Shown piece by piece: positions 15,947 to 24,405 of a DNA stretch of 64,000 bases (positions are counted from its first letter, which is position 1; the number at the start of each line of letters is the position of its first letter). The position numbers and the translations under genes are program-made. The notes under the pieces are model-generated. The model was given only the letters and a program-made list of their open reading frames with translations. It searched no databases and was not told the DNA's origin. The DNA is taken from contig NZ_JAOTJC010000002.1 in the NCBI RefSeq assembly GCF_025628895.1, positions 124,001 to 188,000 of the forward strand. The letters are read 5' to 3'. This stretch comes from Alteromonas salexigens (GTDB lineage: Bacteria > Pseudomonadota > Gammaproteobacteria > Enterobacterales > Alteromonadaceae).

Positions 15947-18595
15947 ATGAACAGACCTGCTAACAGGTTTTTTCTTAAGCCGCTCAGCCTGGCGGTAGTG
16001 GCTGGCCTGCTATCTCCCGCTTCTCCTGCCTTTGCGCAGTCTGACGAAAGTGAAGCCATTGAGGAAGTGGTGGCTACCGGTACCCGGTTGAAGGGAACGG
16101 CGACGGCGGTGATGCAGGAACGTAAAAATCAGGCGTTCGTTGCGGATATCATGGGCGCGGAGCAAATCTCACGTACCGGGGATGGTGACGCAGCGTCTGC
16201 ATTACGCCGGGTCACGGGGCTGACGCTGGTGGATGGCAAATTCATCTATGTACGGGGCCTGGGTGAGCGGTACTCATCCACGCAGCTTAACGGGGCCGTG
16301 GTGCCCAGCCCGGACCCTACCCGTAACGTTATTCCGCTGGATTTGTTTCCTTCAGACATCATTGAAAGTCTGTCAGTACAAAAGTCATTCTCACCGTCAA
16401 TGCCTGCCTCGTTTGGTGGCGGTAATGTCAACATCCGACTGAAATCCATTCCTTCTCAAAAGGTCTTTAACGTCAGTGGCAGCCTGGGCTACAACACTGA
16501 AAGCTCCGGTGACGTGCTGGATTATCCCGGCGGTGGACGGGACTGGTTCGGTGAAGATGACGGCACCCGTGCAGCTCCCGAATCAATCCGGCAGCGCTGG
16601 GAAGACCGCGAGTTTCTGGATAATCTGGAGCCAGAACTTGCCCGGGATTTACTGGGTGACGTTAACCGCGATTATGGTCCAGAGCGTACCAGCGCCGCCC
16701 CTGACATGGGCCTGAATGTAACCTTGGGTAACAGCTTCGATTATGACGAAGACTGGCGCTTTGGCTTTTTAGCCACGGCGGGATACGATGCGCAAACCCG
16801 CGCGACCGAGCAGTATGAGCTTCAGGATCCTGACCGCATTGGTGATGACGTGATCCTGGTACGTTTCTTTGATGACATTCAAGGCACCGAGCGCACGGTA
16901 CAGTGGTCTTCACTGCTGACATTGGGCATCGACTATAACCGCCAGCATCAAATTGACTACAGCATCATTGCGCTTAACGATACCCGCGATGAGATCCGCG
17001 AGAAATTCGGTAATACTGAAAACCTCAACCAGGCGGAAGGCCTGCGTATCCGCGATATCGATATTGAATATGAAGAGCGCACCTTATACACCAATCAGCT
17101 GAAAGGCATGCACACCTTTCCGGACTTGAACTTCTTAGGGTTCGACTGGCGCTGGTCAGAAGGTCGCTCCATCCGGAATGCTCCGGGTAATATGGAAGCG
17201 CGCTTTGTACTGGCTGACGAAAATCAGGATGACGTGTTCGATGTAGCCAATGAGGGCTTCCTGATTGATGCGCAAACCGCTGCGCGTTATTCGTTTCAGA
17301 ACCTGCACGACCGTTTAGAAAATTACGGCTACAACTTCTCGTTACCGTTAACGCTGGGTAAGTGGGAGACCGAATACAAATTCGGCGCCGATTTCGTGTC
17401 GAAAGTGCGTACCGCAGAATCCCGCCGTTTCGACGTCAATACACTGGGCTTTGCGAACCGTGAGTTTCTTCGTGGCAGTGTGTTTGGCGATATCTTAAGC
17501 GACGAAAACCTGGCCAGCGCGGAGCTGAGTAACCGTGCCGTACTGCGTGATACTACGGTCGCCGGCGATGACTATGTTGCCGGTCAGAAAGTGGATGCGT
17601 ATTACGTTGAGGCTGACTTTTTTTATGACAATAAGTGGCGCTTCACCGGTGGGGTACGCTGGGAGGACTTCCGTCAGGTAGTGGCGCCTTTCGACCCGCG
17701 TACCAATCAGTTTGACCTGAATGACGACGCGGATCGTGCACAGCTGGCATTCCAGGAAGATGATTTTTATCCTGCGCTGGCAGTGACGTACTTCTTAAAA
17801 GACGACATGCAGCTTCGTGCCAGTATCGGTCAGACTGTGGTTCGCCCCGACTTACGTGAAGTGTCTTCATCGACGTATATCGATCCGCTGACTGACTTCC
17901 CTATTGCGGGCACACCCGGTCTGGAAACTACCGATATCATTAACTACGACCTGCGTTGGGAATGGTATCGCGAAGCGGGTAATAACCTGTCTGTCGGTTT
18001 CTTCTACAAGGACATGGAAGCGCCCATAGAGTCTGTACAGTCACCGGCACAGGATGGTCCGCCGCTGATTCGTATTGCTAACGCCGAGACTGGAGAGGTG
18101 TACGGCGTGGAGCTGGAATTCCTGCAAGGGTTAGACTTTATCGGCAACGGCATCTGGGACAACCTGTTCACCACCGGTAACATCACGGTGAGTGACTCTG
18201 AAATTGTGTTGGATCGCCAGAATATTGTTGATCAAACCGGGGTTTCTGCTGCTATCACTAACACCACCCGGCGTATGACCGGCCACTCGGAATACGTGGT
18301 GAACTTTCAGTTTGGCTTCGATTCTGACAACGGCGAGCACTCTGCTTCGGTAGTGTATAACGTGTTTGGCGAGCGAATTCTGATCCCCGGTATCGACGGA
18401 TTTGATGACAGCTTCGAAGAGCCGTTCCACTCCCTGGATATGGTTTACAAGTACTACCCGGACTTTAATACCACTGTCACATTTAAAGTGCAGAATGTGC
18501 TTAATGAGGACAAGGAAATTGTGTTCGAGGACACCTTGCTGCGCTCTGAAACACGGGGCACCAGCTTCAGTCTGTCTTACAAATACGATTTTTAA
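15947..18595 (+). CDS. TonB-dependent outer-membrane receptor
   Basis: 882 residues from ATG 15947 (ACGAGG seven bases upstream). Signal peptide to about residue 31 (SPAFAQ). A TonB-box-like IEEVVATGTRL follows at about 38-48, then a plug domain (about 60-180) with SALRRVTGLTLVDGKFIYVRGLGERYS, and a long beta-barrel. The last residues SFSLSYKYDF end in Phe, the outer-membrane assembly signal. No N-terminal STN domain, so no sign of surface signalling to an anti-sigma factor. Its neighbours (phoBR, PstS-like protein, beta-helix lipoprotein, TonB operon) suggest a phosphorus-containing substrate; this is inference. Confidence 0.92.
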   Translation: MNRPANRFFLKPLSLAVVAGLLSPASPAFAQSDESEAIEEVVATGTRLKGTATAVMQERKNQAFVADIMGAEQISRTGDGDAASALRRVTGLTLVDGKFIYVRGLGERYSSTQLNGAVVPSPDPTRNVIPLDLFPSDIIESLSVQKSFSPSMPASFGGGNVNIRLKSIPSQKVFNVSGSLGYNTESSGDVLDYPGGGRDWFGEDDGTRAAPESIRQRWEDREFLDNLEPELARDLLGDVNRDYGPERTSAAPDMGLNVTLGNSFDYDEDWRFGFLATAGYDAQTRATEQYELQDPDRIGDDVILVRFFDDIQGTERTVQWSSLLTLGIDYNRQHQIDYSIIALNDTRDEIREKFGNTENLNQAEGLRIRDIDIEYEERTLYTNQLKGMHTFPDLNFLGFDWRWSEGRSIRNAPGNMEARFVLADENQDDVFDVANEGFLIDAQTAARYSFQNLHDRLENYGYNFSLPLTLGKWETEYKFGADFVSKVRTAESRRFDVNTLGFANREFLRGSVFGDILSDENLASAELSNRAVLRDTTVAGDDYVAGQKVDAYYVEADFFYDNKWRFTGGVRWEDFRQVVAPFDPRTNQFDLNDDADRAQLAFQEDDFYPALAVTYFLKDDMQLRASIGQTVVRPDLREVSSSTYIDPLTDFPIAGTPGLETTDIINYDLRWEWYREAGNNLSVGFFYKDMEAPIESVQSPAQDGPPLIRIANAETGEVYGVELEFLQGLDFIGNGIWDNLFTTGNITVSDSEIVLDRQNIVDQTGVSAAITNTTRRMTGHSEYVVNFQFGFDSDNGEHSASVVYNVFGERILIPGIDGFDDSFEEPFHSLDMVYKYYPDFNTTVTFKVQNVLNEDKEIVFEDTLLRSETRGTSFSLSYKYDF

Positions 18596-18612
18596 CGTAT
18601 ACAGTAAGTGTG

Positions 18613-18641
18613 AAAAGGGCCGCAAATTGCGGCCCTTTTTT
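18613..18641 (+). terminator. Terminator of the receptor gene
   Basis: GGGCCGCAA (18617-18625) pairs with TTGCGGCCC (18627-18635), flanked by AAAA and TTTTTT. A strong, bidirectional-looking intrinsic terminator 20 bases after the receptor stop. Confidence 0.9.
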
Positions 18642-18681
18642 GTTTATGCTCGCTGCGAATAGCGCCACATATATGACGATT

Positions 18682-18715
18682 GTGTAATAAAACTGTCACA
18701 GTAAACGCCTATTCT
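18682..18715 (+). promoter_or_regulatory. Pho-box promoter of the TonB operon
   Basis: GTGTAATAAAACTGTCAC (18682-18699): half-sites GTGTAAT (5 of 7 to CTGTCAT) and CTGTCAC (6 of 7), AAAA spacer, 11-bp period. Ten bases downstream is a -10-like TATTCT at 18710-18715, the spacing expected when PhoB replaces the -35 contact. It shares TAATAAAACTGTCAC with the element before phoB. It lies 61 bases before the DUF3450 start. Confidence 0.68.
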
Positions 18716-18775
18716 ACGCGCAGAATTTTCAGGGTCGGGTAATACCGATTTTTTTAAACAATAAGGTTTGAATGT

Positions 18776-19534
18776 ATGAAGCTTTTCAACTCGTTGCTGA
18801 TGGCCGGGGCGCTGCTCACCGCTCCAGCGATGGCACAAGACGATGAAGTCTTAAAACCCGTTGTCGATGAAGCTGCCAAGATTAATGAGTCTGCGGCTGA
18901 GTCACAGGAAAAAATCAATGATATTACCGACCAGATTGGCTCGAAACTGCAGCAGTTCAAAACACTGAACAAAGAGATTGAAGGACTGGAAGTGTACAAC
19001 GCCCAGTTGCAGCGCCAAATTGACAACCAGCAGCAGGAAATGGTCGACCTGAATGCTGCCATTGACGAAGTATCAGTAGTAGAACGTCAGATTACGCCGT
19101 TAATGTTGCGCATGATCACCGGTCTGGAACAGTTCGTTGAACTGGACGTGCCGTTCCTGCCAGAAGAGCGCGCAAACCGCATTGCCGACTTAAAAGCGAT
19201 GATGGACCGCGCCGATGTGGCTACCTCCGAAAAATTCCGCCGTGTAATGGAAGCTTACCAGGTTGAGATGGAATACGGTCGCACCATGGAAGCCTACAGC
19301 GGCATCCATTCCATCGACGGCCAGGAGCGCGACGTTGAATTCCTGCGCCTGGGTCGTACGGCACTTATTTATCAAACTCGCGATGCCAGTGAACAGGGTG
19401 TGTGGAACAAGCAAACCCGCCAGTGGGAAAAGCTGGATAGCAGCTACCGCACCCAAATCACCAAGGGTTTACGCATGGCCAAAAAGCAACTGGCCCCCGA
19501 TATGCTAATGCTGCCCGTAGCAATCACAGACTAA
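18776..19534 (+). CDS. DUF3450 periplasmic coiled-coil protein
   Basis: 252 residues with a signal peptide (about 1-20, PAMAQ). Residues about 25-100 are heptad-rich coiled coil (KINESAAESQEKINDITDQIG and following); the C-terminal half holds ELDVPFLPEERANRIADLK and the GRTALIYQTRD segment typical of DUF3450. In Alteromonadales and Vibrio this family is regularly the first gene of TonB2-type operons; its precise role in the motor is not established, and a periplasmic accessory function is likely. AAGG precedes the ATG. The next gene starts about 13 bases after the stop. Confidence 0.88.
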   Translation: MKLFNSLLMAGALLTAPAMAQDDEVLKPVVDEAAKINESAAESQEKINDITDQIGSKLQQFKTLNKEIEGLEVYNAQLQRQIDNQQQEMVDLNAAIDEVSVVERQITPLMLRMITGLEQFVELDVPFLPEERANRIADLKAMMDRADVATSEKFRRVMEAYQVEMEYGRTMEAYSGIHSIDGQERDVEFLRLGRTALIYQTRDASEQGVWNKQTRQWEKLDSSYRTQITKGLRMAKKQLAPDMLMLPVAITD

Positions 19535-19547
19535 GAGGTTGATGAGA

Positions 19548-20912
19548 ATGTTGAACACTGTAAAACGAATCGCTGTTGGTCTGGCTGCTCTGAGCATCAG
19601 CGTAGGCGCTATGGCGCAAGACGACCGTGCAATGGACCTGGACGCCCTGCTGAAACAGCTTGAAGAAGGCCAGTTTGCACAGTCTGAACAAAACCAGGCC
19701 CGTGAGCGGGAATTCATGCAGCAGCGCGCCGAGCAGGATCGCCTGCTGGAAGAAGCGCGACAGCGTCGCAATGCGCTACTGGCACAGTCTGAAAAACTGG
19801 AAACCCAGTTTGAAGAAAATGAATTTAAACTGGCAGATCTCAATGGCGCGTTAGACAACCGCCTGGGTTCACTGAAAGAGCTGTTTGGTGTGCTGCAGCA
19901 AGTGGCGGGTGACACCAAAAACAAATTCCACAACTCAATGATTTCGGCGCAGATCCCTGGTCGTTCGCAATTCCTTGATGAAATGGCACAGGAAATGGGT
20001 TCAAGCTCGAAACTGGCGTCTATCGAAGAAATCGAGCGTGTGTGGTTTGAAATGCAGCGTGAGATGACCGAGTCTGGCAAGGTCACCAAGTTCGATACCT
20101 CGGTCGTTGAAGCCGGCGGTGAAAAAGTGAATAAAGAAGTGGTCCGGGTTGGCCCGTTCGCACTGGTCTCTGACGGTAAGTACCTGGATTACAACGGCGC
20201 GACCGGAACGGTATCAGAACTGGTTCGCCAGCCCGCTGACCGTTACATGGACTCTGCGGAAGAGTTGCAGGAGTCTGATGGCAAACTGGTAGAGTTTGGT
20301 ATCGACCCTACTGGCGGTTCAATCCTTGGCTTGCTGGTACAGGCGCCTAATCTGAAAGAGCGTGTAGAGCAGGGCGGTGCCGTAGGTTACATTATCCTGA
20401 TTGTGGGTGCCTTTGGTTTACTGCTGGCCATTGAGCGTCTGATTTCACTGACTATCATTCGCACCAAGGTGAATAAACAGCTGAAGTCGAAGAAGATCAA
20501 GACTAACAACCCGCTTGGCCGCGTGCTTAAAGTGCGCGACAAGTATCCGGATGCTGACACCGAAGCCCTGGAACTGCACCTGACGGAAGCCATTCTGGGT
20601 GAGGTGCCGAAACTGAGCCGCAACCTGACCATCATCAAAATTATCTCGGTGGTAGCACCTCTGATGGGTCTGTTGGGTACGGTAACCGGTATGATTAATA
20701 CCTTCCAGGCGATTACCCTGTTCGGTACCGGTGACCCGAAACTAATGGCGGGTGGTATTTCCACCGCTCTGGTTACCACGGTACTGGGTCTGGTGGTTGC
20801 TATCCCAATGACGCTGCTGTACGCCATGCTGAATACGCGTAGCAAAAACATTGTTTACATCCTTCAGGAGCAGGCATCGGGCGTTATCGCTGAGCGCGCT
20901 GAACGGAGCTAA
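19548..20912 (+). CDS. TtpC-like long ExbB (MotA/TolQ/ExbB family)
   Basis: About 454 residues. Of several clustered starts (TTG 19539, ATG 19542, ATG 19548), the ATG at 19548 has the best spacing (9 bases) from AGAGG. A signal peptide (VGAMAQD) is followed by a long periplasmic region (about 25-275) with an N-terminal coiled coil, then a membrane helix (about 285-305, VGYIILIVGAFGLLLAIERL), a cytoplasmic loop, and two more helices with the MotA/TolQ/ExbB core LMGLLGTVTGMINTFQAI and ISTALVTTVLGLVVAIPMTL. This is the shape of TtpC, which is required with ExbB2, ExbD2 and TonB2 in Vibrio. Two bases separate it from exbB. Confidence 0.88.
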   Translation: MLNTVKRIAVGLAALSISVGAMAQDDRAMDLDALLKQLEEGQFAQSEQNQAREREFMQQRAEQDRLLEEARQRRNALLAQSEKLETQFEENEFKLADLNGALDNRLGSLKELFGVLQQVAGDTKNKFHNSMISAQIPGRSQFLDEMAQEMGSSSKLASIEEIERVWFEMQREMTESGKVTKFDTSVVEAGGEKVNKEVVRVGPFALVSDGKYLDYNGATGTVSELVRQPADRYMDSAEELQESDGKLVEFGIDPTGGSILGLLVQAPNLKERVEQGGAVGYIILIVGAFGLLLAIERLISLTIIRTKVNKQLKSKKIKTNNPLGRVLKVRDKYPDADTEALELHLTEAILGEVPKLSRNLTIIKIISVVAPLMGLLGTVTGMINTFQAITLFGTGDPKLMAGGISTALVTTVLGLVVAIPMTLLYAMLNTRSKNIVYILQEQASGVIAERAERS

Positions 20913-20914
20913 TC

Positions 20915-21436
20915 ATGATTATCGAGTTTCTGGAAGCAATTCGCGATTTCACAGAGTCTGGCGGTCAGGTTCTCCTGGCCATCGGAGTGCTGATATTCGT
21001 TATGTGGCTTTTGATCCTCGAGCGTGCAATGTACCTGCTTATCTGGCACAAAAAGGCCAAGAAGAGCGCTATCAAAACGTGGAAAGCCCGCGACGATCGC
21101 TCTTCCTGGTTCGCCGAACAGGTACGTCAGAAAACAATTTCACAACTCACTATGCGCCTTAATGGCAGCATTCCTATCATTCAGGCTCTGGTGGCGCTTT
21201 GTCCGCTGCTGGGGTTGATGGGAACGGTGACCGGCATGATCGAAGTCTTTGACGTGATGGCCATATCCGGTTCCGGCAATGCCCGCTCGATGGCGTCAGG
21301 GGTGTCGAAAGCGACTATTCCGACCATGGCCGGCATGGTTGGCGCGTTGTCCGGCGTGTTTGCCGCAACCTGGCTGAACCGCATGGTGAAATCTGAACGC
21401 ACGCATCTCGAGGATGCATTGATTATTCAACGTTAA
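20915..21436 (+). CDS. exbB: Biopolymer transporter ExbB (TonB2-type)
   Basis: 173-residue inner-membrane subunit of the proton-driven TonB motor. Three membrane helices: about 17-38 (VLLAIGVLIFVMWLLILERAMY), about 87-108 and about 130-150. The family core PLLGLMGTVTGMIEVFDVMA and VSKATIPTMAGMVGALSGVFA are present. It is shorter than classical ExbB (about 240 residues), as usual for TonB2-system ExbB. It works with the TtpC-like, ExbD and TonB products on either side. Confidence 0.93.
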   Translation: MIIEFLEAIRDFTESGGQVLLAIGVLIFVMWLLILERAMYLLIWHKKAKKSAIKTWKARDDRSSWFAEQVRQKTISQLTMRLNGSIPIIQALVALCPLLGLMGTVTGMIEVFDVMAISGSGNARSMASGVSKATIPTMAGMVGALSGVFAATWLNRMVKSERTHLEDALIIQR

Positions 21437-21468
21437 TGCCCTGACGGCATTAAGGTAAGGACATTATT

Positions 21469-21876
21469 ATGAAGCAGCATTTTCAAAACCTGGTTGATGA
21501 AGAAGAAGCAAACATCGACATGACGCCCATGTTGGACGTGGTGTTTATCATGCTGATCTTTTTCATTGTGACCGCGTCGTTCGTAAAAGAAGCCGGCATT
21601 GATGTAAACCGCCCGGAAGCAGCCACTGCGGTGAAAAAGGATCGCGCCAATATCCTGATTGCTATCTCTGATAAAGGCGAAATCTGGATCAATAAGCGTC
21701 AGATTGACGTGCGTGCGGTGCAGGCCAACATCGAACGTCTGCATGCAGAGAACCCGCAGGGTACGGTAGTGATTCAGGCAGATAAAAAAGCCACCACAGA
21801 AACCCTGATTAAGGTGATGGACGCGTCACGCGCCGCCGGGGTTTACGATGTCTCAATTGCAGCGCAAGAGCCATAA
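21469..21876 (+). CDS. exbD: Biopolymer transporter ExbD
   Basis: 135 residues: a short cytoplasmic N-terminus, one membrane helix (about 22-42) and a periplasmic domain. The catalytic proton-carrying aspartate is D23 in IDMTPMLDVVFIMLIFF. The C-terminal domain has VVIQADKKATTETLIKVMDASRAAG, the ExbD/TolR fold. AAGGTAAGG lies upstream. The stop is three bases before tonB. Confidence 0.95.
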   Translation: MKQHFQNLVDEEEANIDMTPMLDVVFIMLIFFIVTASFVKEAGIDVNRPEAATAVKKDRANILIAISDKGEIWINKRQIDVRAVQANIERLHAENPQGTVVIQADKKATTETLIKVMDASRAAGVYDVSIAAQEP

Positions 21877-21879
21877 GCC

Positions 21880-22488
21880 ATGCCACGTTATCTGATTGCG
21901 TTTTTAGCTTCACTTGCCATTACGCTTGGGTTGTTCTTCCTGATGTCATCACTCATCAAAATGGGTGGCAGTGCACTGACGGAACCGCCTAAGGGAAGTG
22001 TGCTGGATTTTGTCAGGGTGAAGCAGGAAGAGCAGGTCGAGAAAAAAGACCGCAAGCCGAAGAAGCCGCCCAAGCCGAAAGAGCCGCCGCCGCCCATGGA
22101 GCAGCCACAAATGGACTCTCCCACACCGAACGCGGATAGCGCCGGGATGGACTTCGCTGCCGATGTAGGTGATGACATTTCACTGGAAGGCGGACTGGCA
22201 CTGGACTCTGGGGACGGTGAATACCTGCCCATTGTGAAAGTGTCGCCGGTGTATCCTCGCCGTGCGTTACAACGCGGTATTGAGGGCTTCGTTATCGTCG
22301 AGTTTACGGTGACGAAACAAGGCGCGGTACGCGACCCTGTTGTGGTCGAGGCAGATCCCGAAGGTATCTTTGAACAGGCCGCCATTGATGCTGCCACCAA
22401 GTTCAAATACAAGCCACGGGTTGTCAATGGCGAAGCCACAGAGGTGTCCGGGGTTCAGAACCGCATCACCTTCCAGATTGACGGGTAA
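21880..22488 (+). CDS. tonB: Energy transducer TonB (TonB2-type)
   Basis: 202 residues. One N-terminal membrane anchor (about 5-26, with Ser and Phe facing the ExbBD ring), a Pro/Lys-rich spacer (about 52-75, KPKKPPKPKEPPPP), an acidic stretch, and a compact C-terminal domain (about 115-202) with SPVYPRRALQRGIEGFVIV and KFKYKPRVVNGEATEV. The spacer is much shorter than in E. coli TonB1, as in TonB2 proteins. Couples proton motive force to TonB-dependent receptors, probably including the one at 15947. Confidence 0.94.
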   Translation: MPRYLIAFLASLAITLGLFFLMSSLIKMGGSALTEPPKGSVLDFVRVKQEEQVEKKDRKPKKPPKPKEPPPPMEQPQMDSPTPNADSAGMDFAADVGDDISLEGGLALDSGDGEYLPIVKVSPVYPRRALQRGIEGFVIVEFTVTKQGAVRDPVVVEADPEGIFEQAAIDAATKFKYKPRVVNGEATEVSGVQNRITFQIDG

Positions 22489-22493
22489 GTGCT

Positions 22494-23831
22494 ATGAATA
22501 ATGCAATAGTTAAAACAATCCATAGTGCGCTGGTTTGTTCAGCTTTATTGCTGACCGCCACACCCACTATGTTCGTAGCAAATCACGCGGTGGCCCAAGC
22601 GCAGCCAGAGCAGGAGCTAAAAGCCAGCGACAAGCCAACCCGGCGCGTACCCACGCTGCGTTCAACGGTATATGAGCAGCTTTCCCGGGCGCAAACCGCG
22701 GCCGACGAAGACGGCGACGTAGAAGAAGCGCTGTCCATCCTAAAAGAGGTGGAGAGCAAAGACTATTCAATGAATAGTTATGAACGCGCCATGATGCATA
22801 ACTTCTACGGGTTCATTTACTACAACGATGAACAGTATGAAAAAGCGCTGGCGGAATTTGAACAGGTAGTTGAACAGCAGCCCATTCCCCGTAAATTCGA
22901 GATGACCACGTTGTTCTCACTGGCGCAACTGCATCTGATGCAGGGTAACTACGACAAAACCATTGAGTTTATTGAGCGTTGGGAAGCGTTGCACGAAGGG
23001 GCTATTCCGGCTAAAAACAAAGTGCTTAAAGCTCAGGCGTATTATCAGAACAAGCAATACGAGAAAGCCGCAGAATGGATTGAGCGCGCAATTGCTGCAC
23101 ATGAAGCCGAGGGCATGCTCCCGGATGAGGGCTGGCTGATTCTGCAACGGGCGGTGTATTACGAGCTTAAGCAGCCTGAAAAGGTAAAGGATGTGCTGGT
23201 GAAGCTGGTAAAGCTGTATGACGAGCCGAAGTACTGGACTCAGCTTGCCGGAATGTACGGTGAGTTAGGCGAAGAACGTACGCAGCTGGCCATTATGGAA
23301 GCCGCATATCAGCAGGGGTATGTAGAAAGTGCTGCAGATATCTTTAATCTGGCACAGCTGTATTACTACCACCGGGCGCCTTACAAGGGAGCATTGCTGA
23401 TGCAGCAGGCAATTGACGAGGGTGTACTGGAAGCCAACCTGCGCAATTTGAAATTCCTGGGGCAAAGCTGGACGCTGGCCAAAGAGCAGGACAAAGCCAT
23501 TCCGGTGATGATGCAGGCTGCAGAACTGGCCGATAACGGCGAGCTGGATGCTCAGGTTGCGCAGATCCTGCTAAACGAAGAACGGTGGGACGAGGCCATA
23601 GCCGCCGCGGACAGAGCCATCGACAAAGGCGACTTGCGTAACCCGGGACTAGCTTACCTGATTAAGGGCATGGCCCTTTATAATCAGCAGCAGTTCGCAC
23701 GGGCACTGAATGAACTGGCTAAAGCCGAAGAGCACCAGAAAAGCCGTGCCATGGCACAGCAGTGGAAGCAATTTGTGACCAACGAAAAGCAATCAGCTGA
23801 GCGCATGGCTGCAGAACTGGGTGACGGTTAA
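22494..23831 (+). CDS. Periplasmic TPR-repeat protein of the TonB operon
   Basis: 445 residues with a signal peptide (about 1-33, ending AVAQA). The mature protein is a string of helical tetratricopeptide-like repeats, for example residues about 95-130 (AMMHNFYGFIYYNDEQYEKA), 140-175, 185-215 and the C-terminal set ending at 425. TPR proteins often close TonB2-type operons in Vibrio and Alteromonadales and may assist assembly or partner selection; the exact function is not known. Five bases after tonB; a terminator follows. Confidence 0.88.
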   Translation: MNNAIVKTIHSALVCSALLLTATPTMFVANHAVAQAQPEQELKASDKPTRRVPTLRSTVYEQLSRAQTAADEDGDVEEALSILKEVESKDYSMNSYERAMMHNFYGFIYYNDEQYEKALAEFEQVVEQQPIPRKFEMTTLFSLAQLHLMQGNYDKTIEFIERWEALHEGAIPAKNKVLKAQAYYQNKQYEKAAEWIERAIAAHEAEGMLPDEGWLILQRAVYYELKQPEKVKDVLVKLVKLYDEPKYWTQLAGMYGELGEERTQLAIMEAAYQQGYVESAADIFNLAQLYYYHRAPYKGALLMQQAIDEGVLEANLRNLKFLGQSWTLAKEQDKAIPVMMQAAELADNGELDAQVAQILLNEERWDEAIAAADRAIDKGDLRNPGLAYLIKGMALYNQQQFARALNELAKAEEHQKSRAMAQQWKQFVTNEKQSAERMAAELGDG

Positions 23832-23855
23832 CCCGACCTGTTCTATCCCATGACG

Positions 23856-23881
23856 AAAACCGCGCACTGCGCGGTTTTTTT
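23856..23881 (+). terminator. Terminator of the TonB operon
   Basis: ACCGCGC (23859-23865) pairs with GCGCGGT (23869-23875) with a three-base loop, preceded by AAAA and followed by seven T. A strong intrinsic terminator 25 bases after the TPR gene. Confidence 0.92.
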
Positions 23882-23890
23882 ATGCCTGTT

Positions 23891-23984
23891 AAAAGTGGAC
23901 ACCCACACATTACTCCTATCATGGACATTCACTATCATCGTAAAAAGTGGAGACCCACACATTACTTATATCATGGACACTCAC
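23891..23984. repeat. Two tandem 42-bp degenerate repeats
   Basis: Copy 1 at 23891-23932 and copy 2 at 23943-23984, 52 bases apart, agree at 38 of 42 positions. Each starts AAAAGTGGA(C/G)ACCCACAC, in which GTGG and CCAC can pair as a small hairpin, and ends ATCATGGACA(T/C)TCAC. Frames through them are in-phase artefacts of the repeat. The motif resembles the short repeats scattered in intergenic DNA of Alteromonadales, possibly REP-like elements mobilised by a Y1-type transposase; that link is recollection and inference. Confidence 0.7.
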
Positions 23985-24019
23985 CTCCTGGCCCTAGGCG
24001 GTGCCCAAACGCACGGTGT

Positions 24020-24200
24020 AGTAACCGGACACACACTATTTTGAATAGCGTGCATAGCCACTAACGCTGTGCCTGACTGCGTTGCCTGTACTAATCACCG
24101 CGAAACTCTCAGGACGCAACCGATGCAGTAACTGGACCCACTATCTTGATAAACGTAGATAACCACGTGCGCGGTGGCTGATTACGTTGCCTGTGCTAAT
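24020..24200. repeat. Second pair of degenerate repeats (about 75 bp, period about 107)
   Basis: A copy at about 24020-24095 and another at about 24127-24200 align over their whole length with several substitutions and small indels: both start AGTAAC(C/T)GGAC, contain CACTAT(T/C)TTGA and end GTTGCCTGT(A/G)CTAAT. No protein-coding signal. Together with the tandem pair to the left this suggests decayed mobile or repetitive DNA. Confidence 0.6.
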
Positions 24201-24405
24201 TCGCAGACCATCTGTCGGCCCCGACGTAAATACCGCTGAAGGTATCCAGCGCTGCGAAAGGGAATAACGTCTCATCTGATGGCATCGGCCACAGAGTGAC
24301 GAGTGTGGGTGACCAAGTTACAAATAATCGGAATGACCTGGAAAAACTTGGCGTACAGGGTGAACGATGGCCGGGATAACCGCTTCAGTAACGTTAAGTA
24401 GCGGG
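24201..24405. other. Remainder of the non-coding gap
   Basis: These 205 bases, between the repeats and the end of the minus-strand solute-binding gene, contain no recognisable gene, terminator or promoter. Local words such as GGAATGACCTGGAAAAACTTGG look like fragments of transposon-derived sequence, but I cannot assign them. Confidence 0.35.

Noticed and set aside
23882-24064. Open frames of about 60 codons across the repeats
   Set aside because: They are in-phase products of the 42-bp repeats with no ribosome site or conserved protein pattern.
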